Below, piece by piece: positions 31,507 through 43,833 of a stretch of DNA of 64,000 nt (its first letter is position 1; each line of letters starts with the position of its first letter). The position numbers and the translations under genes were made by a program. This stretch comes from Metellina segmentata (lineage: Eukaryota > Arthropoda > Arachnida > Araneae > Tetragnathidae): positions 53,318,509-53,382,508 of the forward strand of contig OX375882.1 of NCBI GenBank assembly GCA_947359465.1, written 5' to 3'. The notes under the pieces were generated by a model. That model had not been told where the DNA came from, made no database searches, and was given only the letters and a program-made list of their open reading frames with translations.

Positions 31507-34500
31507 GTAAGTGTCCGAGGCGCACGCGCATGCGCAGGTTTGCTGACAGAAAGAATCAATATGACAAGCCCGTCGTGCTTTATGTACACATCTGGAAAAG
31601 GTTTCGTGGTGAGTGTTCCCGATATTGTTCTCTCCCGCTCTTGGTCATGCTATTATGTGCTCTCCTATTCATGTGCGATGCGTCAGTAGTTCGATTGTAT
31701 TCGGCAGACGCGCTCTGAAGTAGAATTGCTCTATCATCCGCTTTAATTTCTTGTCATAAAACGAAACAGATTTGGAGATATTATCTTGAAAATTACCGTG
31801 CCTGTATATGTGCAATGCTTCACGGGCATTACCTTCAAAACATTTCGGTCATAGTGGGCTTTCAGAATTGTTTTAGTGTTTTCTCTTTCCCCAAATTTGA
31901 CAACAGAGTGTTGCCAACTCGCTGTTTCGACAAAAGACGTAAAAGCTGTCACCTAGGAATCGTGTTTAAAAGGAAACAAACAGAGTTCAGTTTTGCATGA
32001 AACAGCTCAATGGAATACTTGAAAAAATAACTTAAAGATAAATAACTGTTTTTTTTTTTTTTTTGCATTGCGTATAAATGTTAATTTTATTCCATTTCTA
32101 TCTCTAGAGAAGTAACAACAGACATAAACAAGTGACAAAACAAAAGAAAGGTACAGGCGAATAGTAAAAATGGCAGAAGGGACAATACCAGCAGTTTAAA
32201 GGTAAATATGAAACATTGTCTTATATTTTTATGAACTTGCTATATTTTTTCAGCTATACATAAAAAAATTGCGTTCCGTATCGATGGCATGAAATCGTCG
32301 GCTAAGAGAACAATCTCATTTTCTGACAGGACTCTCATTTTCATGATTATGAAAAATACATTGCCATTTTGTAATATGTTTAAATTAAAGATATATAACA
32401 GTCAAATTGATTAAAAAATGTTTTCTCTGACTTAAATTTTAAATCTTAGTCATTTAAACAGCTGTTCAGTAGAAAATGTTTTGTCAGTTTGTGAGTTTCT
32501 GTTCTAAGCCGACGATGCAGAACAAATAAAAAATATTTTAACGAACACCAAACCCTCTTTAATTGTGGCCACAGATGTCCTCACGTTGTCGTCGTGTGGA
32601 AGTTTGGAGAGTAGGGTGCCAGCTTATGTGCGACCTCGTTATATGACAATGGTTCAAAATTACATGGTATAGTGATTGGATCTCTCCCTTGGGTTTGAGA
32701 GTAGGATGTCAGCTCAGGTGTTGCCTCGTATGCATTCTATACGCCGTGCAGTAGGCATGATTGTGTTTTCTGTCAATCATACGAAAACGAAATAGGTGTG
32801 AATATGAACATAAATATTAATTGACGAAATGCTAAAAAAGTTTTTGTGACTTTTTTGAAAATATTTTATTGTTCTGAAATGACATTCCAAAATTTGGTTT
32901 AAATCAACTGAAGAAATTGAGATTATTTTGAATATAAATTTTTATTGTTTTCACACGTAATTCTTTCAAATAAGTCATCTCTAATTTATATGCTTCTTTT
33001 AAAACTAGAAGCCGAAAATAATGCATCGAAAAATTATTTTGTGTAGTTGAAGTACACAGTGTAAACTACAAGTTATTACTCTTCGTAATAAACTGAAAAA
33101 AATAAGATAGATATCCGTAGTATTATTCATGCATTTAGAAAAGTTTAAATAAGTAGGTTTCGTATCAGACAGGTAGTAACGAAATCAAAACTATTCTTAT
33201 CCTTGAATGCTGAAGGAAACGCTTACACACTTAAAAGCAGACTAAACAAAAAGGAACAGGAAATAGATAACTCCTCCACATTCTGATACTGATACAAATA
33301 ATTCAGGTTATTAACGTTTTAATGAATAAAATTACAGGCTATCGTAAAGAATAAGTTCCAAGACTACATCTGGGTTCAAACCGTTTGTTGTACTATCAAT
33401 AATCACGTTTTTATACGTATTATCCTTCTACGTAAATTCAATTAACTTCACATTGAAAGATATTCAGTTGTGAACCCATTAAATATGTGCCATCTCCATG
33501 AAATAAAATAAATATTTTCGTTCTACATTTTGATTGTATTTGATAACGACGTTTTCCTGTACATATTTTGTTGGAAATAACTCGGTAATAGTATTTTAGT
33601 TTCCTGTTACAAGATTTTATAAATATGCTACATGCATATTAAAGAATCGAGTTGAAAATGGAGAAAAGGTATCAAACCTTGGACATAAATATCTAACTGT
33701 ACCCCCTAGCAAAAGGCTACAAAAAATGGCTTTCGTTCTGTTCATGTAACGATCGCCTTTCGAGATGCTTATAAGAATAGTTGTGTTGCGAAAAAACATT
33801 CCATACTGGATTCGTATGAAAAATACTTCATCGGTACAAACACGTCGAAGAGGAACGCTTTTAAAATCGAACTATTTTTTCGTCTTTCAAAAATTTGATG
33901 TGCTTTGTTCAGAGAAATAGAATACAATACACATCCGGGTGAGGTCAACTTTGGAAAATTATTAGGGACCCCCAGTTGCATTTTTACATATCTGTGTTGC
34001 CGGAACAATTTTTGTTCATACATTCCACCATCCAATGTTATCTGTGTGTTTTGGTAATATTTATATCCCATGTTTAAGGAAATGGCTAGCCCGATCCATA
34101 AAACAAATGTGGGACCCCAGGAGTTCGGGCCCTTGACGACCTGATACCAAAGAGAGATGATTATTACATCTGGAAGAGCTCATTCATTCTGAACTATAAA
34201 ACAAGAATTTATATTTATTTTCTTTAAATTTTAACGAGTTAGCCGAAAACTGAAACCAGTCCAATTTAACTCTTTTCAAACAAGCTTAATTTAACTCGAC
34301 AACTGTTCAACAAGTTACTAAACATTTTATTTGCTGCTTAAATAGTACTGGTGCAATTCTTTTACTTACAAAAGAGTATTTCATCTAGAATAGGGGATTT
34401 TGAGGACGATGTACATGAAAAAGTGTTTCATGCATACGTATATTTTAGTCGTTGGAAGTTGATATCGATAAATTATGAACCCACCAACGCCTGGTGGCCT

Positions 34501-35652
34501 GACAACCTTGCTCCCCAAAATATTTTTTTTCGTTGACTCTGACCCTTCAACTACGTGGAATAATTGTAAAATGTTCCATAAACATGATGCAACTGGTCTT
34601 CCGTCACCCACCCAACCCCACCAGACCCCAAATAAGTCCAATGAGTTGAAACCACTGCATGGAGTTTATAAAAAGACTGCTAGGGAAAACGCACTCGAGT
34701 TCAAAATAACTGGTGTTGATTATAATTAGTTTTATAGCTTTCAGATCTCTTATTGTAAGAATGACCTTGAGAATGAAAGCGCATAAATTGCTCGCTGATT
34801 AGGGCGAATGCTTAATTGCGTTCGCATTCTTTTTGGTATGTTTCATTCGCTTTCTAACCTTGACATTCTCTCAACACTTGAAAAACCATCACCCAAAACA
34901 GATCAATACAATTTTGCATAATGGTATAAGTACACTTTTCTATATGAGTTTATCAAAACTTGCTGCTTAATTTTCCTTTTCCTCCACTAAAACAAATAAT
35001 ATTATTATTTTGCTGACTACAACGAACCGAGTTTACTGTATGATTAATTTTACTTCCAGTACGTACTTGCTTTGTCGCGTGAATCTTAAGTACCTCATTT
35101 AATTCAATGCTTAAAAATTGTCCTTAATGCGAATTGGGAGATTTCTCTGTGATGTTATGTTATTCAGAAATCCATCCTCTTCGAACTAAGAAATCGGGTG
35201 CTTTTAGTTGTTTACCATTTCAGAAAAAGTTTTGTATACATAACTCATCTGACCTTAGTGGCAGTTACTGCTAGGCTGACTACTCCAATTTGAAAGAATA
35301 AGTACATTTTTTCACACATGTTTGTGCTGAATAAAATTAAATGATAAAAGCAAAAATAAAAATATTTTTTATTTCAATATTGGGAGGGGAGGAGGTAGAT
35401 TGACCATTTGGCAACCCTAGGGGATTTTCTTAGTGCGTTAGCAACCTGCGAGTTGTAGGCTACCGAGTTCGATTCCTATAACTTACCGTGGGTGTATTTC
35501 TCTCTTCTGCATCAGTAAAACTTTCCTTGTGTGTATGTCCACTATTTGACCTTGAATGCATTGTGTTTGATACAGCTTAATCACGCTTGGTTATAATGTG
35601 GACCATCACAGTTCAGTTACTTCATAATTGGCCAATCCGTTGCGTACAAATA
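31507..35652. other. unassigned, apparently non-coding
   Basis: No gene or complete transposon recognised. A SINE core fragment (+ strand, about 32565-32735, with GGAAGTTTGGAGAGTAGGG and ATGGTTCAAAATTACATGG) and a tRNA-like scrap near 35431-35500 are present. Short open frames such as those near 34400 lack similarity. Confidence 0.4.
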
Positions 35653-37064
35653 CAGTGCTGGCCACCGTAAATGCAACACCCTGAAGGAAGCATGCAAATA
35701 ATATGAAATTTACAACATGCATTAGCGGAGGTGAGATATGCAAATGATTAGAATTTCAGCGCAGATGTACATCACGCGCGCCTGTGGCGCCACTTCAAAG
35801 CGCTATTTAAGGCTTGGAGATTTCGACGATTTCAAGTACGGCAATTGTGTTTTTCTTGTGGTTTTTTTTTCAAAAAAACGATCAATTATGCCTTGTAGAA
35901 AACAGCGATCATCTTTTGATCAAGTATCTGAGTTCCACAGAGGAAGGATAGTGGCCTACCGAGATTGTGGATTATCTTTCAGGGAAATCGGTAGTCGTGT
36001 TGGACGAAACCAAACAACTGTAATGCAGATATGTGATCGTTGGATGCAGGAGGGTACGACGGACCGACGTGTTTGATCGCATCCACCTCAGTGCACCACT
36101 TCACGTGATGACAGGCATATTGTGCGTATGGCAGTGACGGATCGCTCAGCCACATCACGAACCATAGCACAGCACATTCAGTCTGTAACGCATCATCCAG
36201 TGTCTGCGCGTACCATTCGACGCCGTTTACAGCAGAGTGGTCTGTCCGCAAGACGTCAATTGCTTCGTCTACCCTTGACGCAGAACCACAGACGTCTCCG
36301 CCGCCAATGGTGCGATGAAAGAAGGATGTGGACGGCAGAATGGAATGAAATTGTCTTTACTGACGAGTCACGCTTCTGTCTGCAACACCACGATGGTCGG
36401 ATTCGAGTCTGGAGACACCGTGGAGAGAGGATGCTGAACAGCTGCGTTATGCACCTTCACACTGGCCCTGCAGCGGGTATTATGGTATGGGGCGGTATTG
36501 GATATCACTCTCGCACTCTTCTAGTACGCATTGCCGGTACTTTAAACAGCCAGTGCTACATCTCCGAGGTGTTGGAGCCAGTCGTCCTTCCTTACCTTCA
36601 GGGCTTGCCCAGAGCCATATTTCAACAGGATATTGCGCGACCACACGTGGCACGCATTGTCCAAGGGTTCTTCGTCAATCGCCAGATTAAATTGCTTCCC
36701 TGGCCAGCTCGCTCTCCGGATCTTTCGACGATAGAAAACATGTGGTCCATGGTTGCTCAACGATTGGCCCAGATTACATCCCCAGCTGCCACACCAGATC
36801 AACTTTGGCAACGTGTGGAAGCTGCTTGGTCTGCTGTACCCCAAGTACACATCGAAAGTCTCTTTGAATTAATGCTGAGGCGTGTGGCAGCGGTGATCTT
36901 TAACAATGACGGCTACTCTGGCTACTGATTATGGCAGGAACCACACTTCACAGAAGTCTATAAATTTAATCATTTGATACTTGGTCAACATGTTATCTAC
37001 AAAATAAATTTTGTTGTGATATCTCTTGTCTTTCTTGGTGTTGCAATTTGGGTGGCCAGCAGTG
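35653..37064 (+). mobile_element. Tc1-like transposon
   Basis: TA target copies at 35651-35652 and 37065-37066. Inverted ends CAGTGCTGGCCACC and GGTGGCCAGCAGTG with a shared TGCAACACC just inside. 1412 bp, filled by one transposase frame. Confidence 0.93.
35888..36928 (+). pseudogene. Tc1 transposase, full length except one premature TGA
   Basis: 346 codons from ATG 35888 to the stop at 36926-36928, in one frame throughout. It is interrupted only by TGA at 36074-36076 (codon 63), probably a CGA-to-TGA change. N-terminal paired HTH domains (DQVSEFHRGRIVAYRDCGLS, GRNQTTVMQICDRW). Catalytic DD34E: VFTDESRF, FQQDIARPH and TIENMW, with 34 residues between the second D and the E. The N usually following the second D is I here, and the E region reads STIEN where SPIEN is usual, so further decay may have begun. 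It ends NNDGYSGY, typical of arachnid Tc1 copies. Confidence 0.9.
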
Positions 37065-37354
37065 TAATATGCTCAACACTTCATTTATGCATGAAGTTAC
37101 TCTTCTGAGGCAAATGATCATGCAAAGAATATGAGCTCTGACATAATGATATTGATATATGTGTTTTTGGGGAACCGATTTTGGTGTGTACACACTCACA
37201 TCCTGTACACGAAGAATACTTATCGTGTGATAGCATTTTTTATATACGCAGTTTGCTATACGATGTACCGGTGTTACGTGTATCAAATTATATGCAAAAG
37301 TGCACTTCTGCCACAAAATCCCTTCTCGAATTGCAGAGTGGTTCCTGGTGTATT

Positions 37355-37626
37355 AGGTGGCCACGGTAGGCCATTTGATAGAGTGGCGGATTAGCAACCT
37401 GATGATTGAGAGTTCGAAACTCGATATAACCAAAACTGTCGTGTACGTGGTGATAGTGCACATCGAATCTGTCGTGGCCTCAAATGTTCTCATGTTGGCA
37501 TGATGTGGAGGTTTGGAGGGTGGGTTGACAGCTCAGGTGTTGACCTTATCATCTGATCGTGGTTCAAAATTACGAGTTGTTGTCTTCGGTTCTTTCCCAT
37601 TGGTATTGATCCCGGATCGTCGCTTG
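37355..37626 (+). mobile_element. SINE-A core with head type 2
   Basis: The head reads GGCCACGGTAGGCCATTTG and then GAGAGTTCGAAACTCGATAT. It is followed by CGAATCTGTCGTGGCCTC, GGAGGTTTGGAGGGTGGG and CATCTGATCGTGGTTCAAAA. It is truncated at GATCCCGGATCGTCG. Confidence 0.78.
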
Positions 37627-37914
37627 CTTTACATAAGTTCAACTGCCTACATGTCCTGAGGTATTAACAACTCACGTTCAAACCTAGGAAGGCCGCACCT
37701 TTTATAAAGTCTGATTTTTTAAAGATCACCCTCCATTTAGGCATGTATCATAAAATAATCGATTGCCCTTTTCTTATATCTCTCGTCGCCCTAAATTTCT
37801 TTATATAATTCAGTTCGATGTATTGCGTTCGATGCTATTTCTTGAATTCTGCTATTGAAGTATTTAGACGTATGTTACCTGTATGACTTACGAAACTTTG
37901 ATTTTCTTTTATGA

Positions 37915-38400
37915 AGCTTATAGACGTGGAATATAAGTAGACTAAGTATTGCTATTGGGAAGAGCTTCAAAAAGTGTGACCAACATGTCAACTAGCAGTC
38001 ACGTAGCTGCTTTGTGAAAATTCGAATTGGTTCACCGATTTGGCATTTTATCGCCTCGTTTTGCGATATAATATCGAAATACAGGGTCGATATGTGAATG
38101 CTACCCTGTCATTTATATAGAGTGGTAGGAAAAGGGTGAAATTGACGGTCTGCTATTGTGTCGCGCGGACCTATCAGATGATAAATCAATGAATGGTCGT
38201 CGTCTCCCGTTCCGTGGATCAATCAGATGATGAATGTTTCTTTCCTTTTCTGTCAGACAAGTAGTTTAAGGCTAACTTTACTTCTAGTTTTGGTCACACG
38301 ATCCTTTGGACACATAAAAATGTTAGTTTAGTCTACTTTTGTATCTTCTCTATGATGTAGCCAGCTTCACCGTGTATTTTTGATAGTTTTTTAATTCCGA
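37915..38400 (+). mobile_element. LTR-like dispersed repeat, copy 2
   Basis: Aligned with 49860 and with 26632 (minus). It contains AGAGCTTCAAAAAGTGTGACC, then CATGTCAACTAGCAGTCACG, AGTGGTAGGAAAAGGGTGAA, and GTTTTGGTCACACGATCC with ACACATAAAAATG at the TATA position. Non-coding. The TG start and target duplication could not be fixed. Confidence 0.6.
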
Positions 38401-38727
38401 AATCATTTCGGGAACGATCTAACCAGTGAGAATACCCTCGGAAAAGTCAGTTCGAATACAATCCGGAAAAATTCCCCCACGGCAAAGAGGCAGGCTCTAA
38501 ATATTCGGACAAGTCTACGGACCCTCAGATATCTCGCTCCTCGAAACATTTCGGGTTTGCCGCCCACTACGATGAAATCTCACAACCGTACTAGGGCATG
38601 CCGCTAAGAGGGTTAATTAAGAAGAAAACATGCAGATTGTGAAGTATTTTTTATTACAATTTCAAATATGTACTACAAACACAGAAGGAGTAGACAGTCA
38701 AGTTTGTAGACAGTACAAGTTGTAGAT

Positions 38728-39427
38728 GTTGTACCATATGGTACTAGCCGACCCTTTTTCACTAACACGTGAGCGCGGAATGTGCATCAACATCCAGACG
38801 GTGACAACAACAACTTCAGATCGCACGTGTGTTTTTGTCAAAATACCGAAAGAAAGTTTTTCTCATCGACGATCTGGCGTTCCGTTGGTCCACCCCCTTT
38901 TCCTTCCCCTTGTGTTTGGCAATTGAGTTCAGAGATGCGATAAACGGTTCTTTGCGTTTTCAGGAACGTTTTTCCCATATCGACACAGCTGGAGTTCCGT
39001 CGGTTCCCTAATCCCATGTCTGGAATGGAGATTAACCTTTGGGAACTCAAGTCGGCATTTCAGACGGTTTTTGCATCTGTGTGGGGGTGTCTTCAGTTCT
39101 GTTGAGTACATAAACATCTCTTGCCAGGGCTCGGTATTCGCCCCCCTCCCGTTCGCAGTTGCGGTTCTGCGGGCCCAAGAGAACGGGGTTTTTGAATAAG
39201 ACTGATTCTGAATTTGACGAGAGACAGACGTCTCTGTTTTGTGGAGAACCATTGTTGCTTTGGCTCCAGGCAGGATTTTGATTGTCGATGGCTGTGCCCT
39301 AACTTTTACCTTGTAAACTTACTTGTAAATATTTTAATTATCTAAATAAATAGTTTAATTTTAAACCAGCTGTTTTCTTCCGCCCTTATTTCTTTTTTCC
39401 TGCAACCCTCAAGTGCACGCCGAGCAC
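38728..39427 (+). mobile_element. possible solo LTR (weak)
   Basis: It starts TGTTGTACC with a 14 bp palindrome GTACCATATGGTAC, ends near GCCGAGCACA, has AATAAA at 39345-39350, and does not code. No target duplication is evident, so this is only a suggestion. Confidence 0.25.
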
Positions 39428-40272
39428 ACCACTCAGGAATGGCCCTGCCGAATTTCTTGCAATCGAATACCTACTATATTCCCTTATATTAATTATAAAT
39501 GCGTTAGTAGTATACTGTCTCACTCTGATTATGGCTCTAAAATATCAAATTTGACCCAACATGTCTGCCCTTTGATCGCTATTATGAAGGATTAAGATTG
39601 AAATGATTAGTAAACAAACATTCTATCAGCCCATGCGTACTAAAGGCCAATCTAATGGTATATTATTTCTTTATTCAATTTTATAATGATATTGGTAATT
39701 ATTTAGCGTCACACACTGGAGCAACACAACGGGCTTTTGGCGACGGTCCGGGATCAATCCCCAAGCAATTTTATAATGGCTCAAAAGGTGTTGGTCGCTA
39801 ACTTGTTAACTGTGATTGGTTGCTTTTTTCATTTACGTGATTTATGCAAGATTTTAATCTCTCAGATTATACCATAAACTTGAATGATTTTTAAGATAAT
39901 CCCGTTTATTTTATTTGCTGTCTCAAAAAGTAAGGTCCAAGGGGCTTTTTTGCTTCTTAATAAATTATTTCTCGAAACAGAACTTAGATCTTAAACGATT
40001 TTATAAAAGTTTTGGGAAATTGTAATACCACCGCGTTTGAAATTAAAGAAATGTAAAAAAAAGAATTTTAAAGTGGGAGTTCTGAACTTCGATATTTTCG
40101 AAATACGCTTCACGTCAACGTTAACAAAAAACGTATTTACCTTATATGTATAAATGTGCTCTGTAATCTTTTTTTTTTTCAATTAACTTCCACAAATTGT
40201 TTTCTGTTTACATCCCCAAAGATTACAGTGCAATTTTTACATCCTTCTCCCTTTGCTCATACATATGTAGTA
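39428..40272. other. unassigned, with a SINE-A tail fragment
   Basis: The fragment at 39685-39768 reads GGTAATTATTTAGCGTC to GACGGTCCGGGATCAATCCCC. The rest is AT-rich and without a gene. Confidence 0.45.
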
Positions 40273-41279
40273 CTAGCCAATGCGTGGCTTGCCCAGCGTT
40301 GCCCGTGGTATAAGATATAAATCTGGTGTAAAATTTTCCGCAAGTATCAAATCCGTTGAAGATATATTCAATTTAAATATAATTTATTTAAAGAAAATCA
40401 TATTTTTAGGTATCAATCTACAGTGAAATATTCCGCAGATTTCAAATCCGTTGAAATTTTCAATGTAGATTTCGATTTTACGAAAAAAAATTTAACAATA
40501 CCAGTCAATCTGTTTTTTTTTTCTTGTTCTCATTCGCGGAAATGGGACAGGTAATGTAAAATTCAAAGTGGAAACGAAAAAAATAAATTTCTCTATAGTA
40601 GGTTTTTGGTTCCCCACGATGAAAAAGACTTGACGTGTATCCAAAGGCTGATTGTAAGGTCACGTGGGTAGAAAAGTCAAGATTATAGTGTTTCTTCTTT
40701 CGCGGTTTCGCGGAATATGGTAATTTTTGGTAATTTTTTGTTTACGTCGTACTAGAGCAACACAACGGGCTATTGACGACGGTCCGGGATCAGTCCCTTA
40801 AGGGAAAGATCCGAGGACAACACCTCGTAATTTTGAACCACGGTCAGATAACGAGGCAACACCTGAGCTGGCACCCCACTCTCCAAAATTCCACGCCAAC
40901 CCAACGTGAGGACTTTCGGCCACGACAGATTTAAGGTTCACCAACCGCCTCTACACCATACGCTTACAAACATCCATGCCCGCACCCGGATTCGAACCCA
41001 GGAACCTTCCGATCTAGAGGCTAACACCTTAACCACTATACCGGTTGGTCGGCGCGCGGTTTCGCGGAAGAAACGCGTTTGAAGAACCAGGTGAGAAAAA
41101 AACTATTAAATTCATTTAAAAATCTTTTAGATTGAATTTTAAATTTCGCCGCGACCCAAAAATTGCAAAAAATTTGGACTATTTGTGTGCCAAATCTCAT
41201 TGCTGCAAGTGCCATAGATCGTCAGGATTTTGCGGCCGCAAAATAAACTGACAAACACTTCCTTTTATAATAGTAGAGA
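40273..41279 (-). mobile_element. non-autonomous Helitron with a SINE inside
   Basis: On the minus strand it starts TCTCTACTATTATAAAAGG at 41279 after an A and ends GCCACGCATTGGCTAG at 40273 before a T, the expected Helitron boundaries. The interior matches the Helitron at 55446-56211 (CCGCAGATTTCAAATC, ACCAGTCAA blocks). Without the SINE it is about 650 bp. Confidence 0.78.
40716..41054 (-). mobile_element. SINE-A, full length with 15 bp target duplication
   Basis: Flanks CGCGGTTTCGCGGAA at 40701-40715 and 41055-41069 are identical. Complete head (B box with one extra C after it), core and GGTAATTTTT tail. Confidence 0.92.
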
Positions 41280-41306
41280 TGTATATGAGTCCTTCTTCAC
41301 TTCTGA

Positions 41307-41790
41307 TCTCTACTATTATAAAAAGGAAGTGTGTCTCTGTACTCAGTGTTCTTACGAATCTATGGCACCTACAATAATTAAACTTGGCACAGGTAGCCCT
41401 AATTTTTAGCAATTTTTGTATCGCGTCGGAATTTTAAAATTTAATCTAGAACATTTTAGAATTATTTTATTAGTTTTTTCCTTTTTCGTTATTTTTTTTT
41501 TTTCCGGAATATGACGGTCACCCCTACCTCTACCTCTAAAGAAGAAGGAACGGATTTTGCAATTTTCGACCGCTGACGTCTCAAGCGTTTTTCGTCCTAA
41601 AGCCTTTGGAACCATGCTAAATTTTCCTATTCTAGAGTGTTTTGATTTACGTTGTTCATAATAGCCTCGTCGAGGTCTTCACGACGTTGCATGTGGTGTT
41701 CGTTTGCGAAACAAACCAAGCGGGAATACGTAGCAATCACCAGGGTTTGCGAGCGTTAACGAGCAGTGGTCACACCTGATGCCACAAAAT
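41307..41790 (+). mobile_element. Helitron of the same family, opposite orientation, 3' end degraded
   Basis: It starts A/TCTCTACTATTATAAAAAGG only 27 bp from the other Helitron's 5' end, in the opposite direction. Near 41705-41790 are GTTTGCGAAACAAACC and GGTTTGCGAGCGTTAACGAGC, the degraded version of the 3' subterminal blocks at 51985-52069. No CTAG terminus was found. Confidence 0.62.
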
Positions 41791-43251
41791 TATTTGTCAC
41801 GGCCAACGCTAGTTGACTTCTATTATCAAGACCGGGTCAACAATAAAAAGCTTCTGTGAAAGCAAGACATATAATCGGATATAAAGAACTTCCGCTCAGG
41901 TTCTCCAGTCAACACAATACCTGCCAAGCATTTTTAACAAGCATGTAAGCAATAATATATCAACATTAAAGTAAACATGAGGTTCTGTTCCATCTCTACT
42001 AGTCTTATCTTTTCATAGTACACTATTCTCGTCTTGTGGCCAATTTTAAAACTTGTTATATACTTTCTCTATTTTAATGCCTAATAAAGCATCAAAAAAT
42101 GTGTTTTTGTTGCATTGATTTATGAAAGATACTACATAATTTTGCTTTTGTTTTTCAGTATGTCTTAAAAGTAAATGGCAGACACACAAATTCCATAGGT
42201 AAACAAAGCCATGGAAATCCAGAAACTTGAGGTAAAAGATATTTCAATTTAAACAAAAAATAAATGTTTGGAAAATTAGTCTGGTATTTATACTGTATTT
42301 AAAATGGAAATATTTATGACTTCCGAACTTCATAAAAAAAGAAATATGGGATTTTGTGGTTTAGTTTTCCATTAGTACGTTTGCAAATATTTGATATTTC
42401 CAACAATTTTAATTCATTTGCATAAATATTTTCGTTTGCTTTATGAGCATCTTAAAATAAATCGTTTTATTTAAATAAAACTAATTTCTAAATTTAGACA
42501 TTCTTAAAATTGTAATTTATTACTAGAATTGATAATTTTTGGAAATATATACTTTTAAATATTGGGTCATTTGTTTTCAACTAACCCAAAATCATTCAAA
42601 ATTATTTATGCATTTTTATAATGTTGCAATAATCTTTTCACGTTTGTTTTGGGTCCCGATGACTTATGGCATCCACGACCTCCTATGCACTGGTTGCCAA
42701 TTGCACTCTAACATTTTTCTAAATGTCCTCAATGCCATTTTAAAGTTAATTTTCAAATTTTTGGAAAATATTTATTGGCAAATTTCAATAATACGTGCAA
42801 TCTAAAGTAGACTTTCTCGCTTCCTGGTCAACCCTAGTCAAGAGAGCAAGTCATGTCCAAATACTTGATTGAAGATATGTTTCATCACACAAAAGACATA
42901 CAACACTAAACACCGAGAAATTAGTTTTGAAAGCTACATATTTTGAGACTCGAAAGGCGATCTCGCATGTCACCAATCTCAGGAAAGAGCATGATGTGTC
43001 ACTTTCGAAGCACACGCTACAAGGCAGCTCATTTCTACATCGTAATTAGAGTTGAATTTACTTAAAAAAAAGTAGCATAAAGGAGTGGAAGTTTTAGTTC
43101 AAAATTTACGGTCAGATGACGAGGTGACACCTGATATTGTTGGTACCTTATTGCCACGTTAGATTCAACATACACTATGCGCTTTTGTTCTCACTTCAAT
43201 TCTTGATTGATTACGGAGATAATCGATAAAACCTGAAGCAAAATCGACGGT
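41791..43251. other. unassigned AT-rich sequence
   Basis: No gene or element recognised, except a degraded SINE core scrap near 43095-43190 (CGGTCAGATGACGAGGTGACA). Confidence 0.4.
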
Positions 43252-43406
43252 TCCCCAGATGCAGGATTATATTCAGTGTTCTGCAACACAACTCCAAGCA
43301 ATTGCAATTGTTCTGCTGGCTATACGTCCGAATTTTGAAAACTGCAGTAAAATCAAAACCAGACTTAAAACACAATTATCGGCTACATATGTATTACATA
43401 TTTATA
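43252..43406 (+). repeat. dispersed repeat of unknown class, copy 2
   Basis: Counterpart of 26185-26345. It is split by the SINE at 43419-43684, and homology continues at 43695-43805. Confidence 0.6.
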
Positions 43407-43418
43407 ATAAAACACATA

Positions 43419-43684
43419 TTTTTTTTTATTTCCAATGGCAAGGCTGGGTACAGATTGCAAAGACAAATACAATACATAATATACAGTACACAATTGACCG
43501 AAGTCATTGTAGCCTTATACAAGGCCAGAAGTGATGGTCACTTGTGAAGGGGCACCCAGTGGGTGGACCATCATTGACCCTAACAAAGGACAGCACAATT
43601 TACATCCATGCCCTGACCCGGATTCGAACCAGGAACCTTCCGATCCAGAGGCCAACACCTTGACCACTAGAACGGTTGGTCGGC
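43419..43684 (-). mobile_element. SINE-B, full length with 12 bp target duplication
   Basis: Flanks ATAAAACACATA (43407-43418 and 43685-43696) are identical. Minus strand: head 1 with GGTTCGAATCC, GGATGTAAATTGTGCTGTCC, GGTCCACCCACTGGGTG, CTTCACAAGTGACC, then a longer 3' part ending in an A run. Confidence 0.9.
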
Positions 43685-43833
43685 ATAAAACACATACTTG
43701 ATTGAAAATAAAATCGGACAACATTTTGATAAAATTAACGAAAAATTATTCTGCAAAGGCTTTGTTCTGCGACATACGTAGCAGTTTTAAGCACTTTCTA
43801 CTCCCGGGGACGATTCTTTCAAACATAAATGTA

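Noticed and set aside
31262..31718. Frames of 82 and 100 codons near 31.3-31.7 kb as a small protein gene
   Set aside because: No recognisable domain, and the frame runs through a strong splice donor. Only the promoter/first-exon idea was kept, at low confidence.
38728..39427. A complete LTR retrotransposon around 38-39 kb
   Set aside because: No gag, protease or reverse transcriptase frame, no second LTR and no target duplication. Only a weak solo LTR suggestion was kept.
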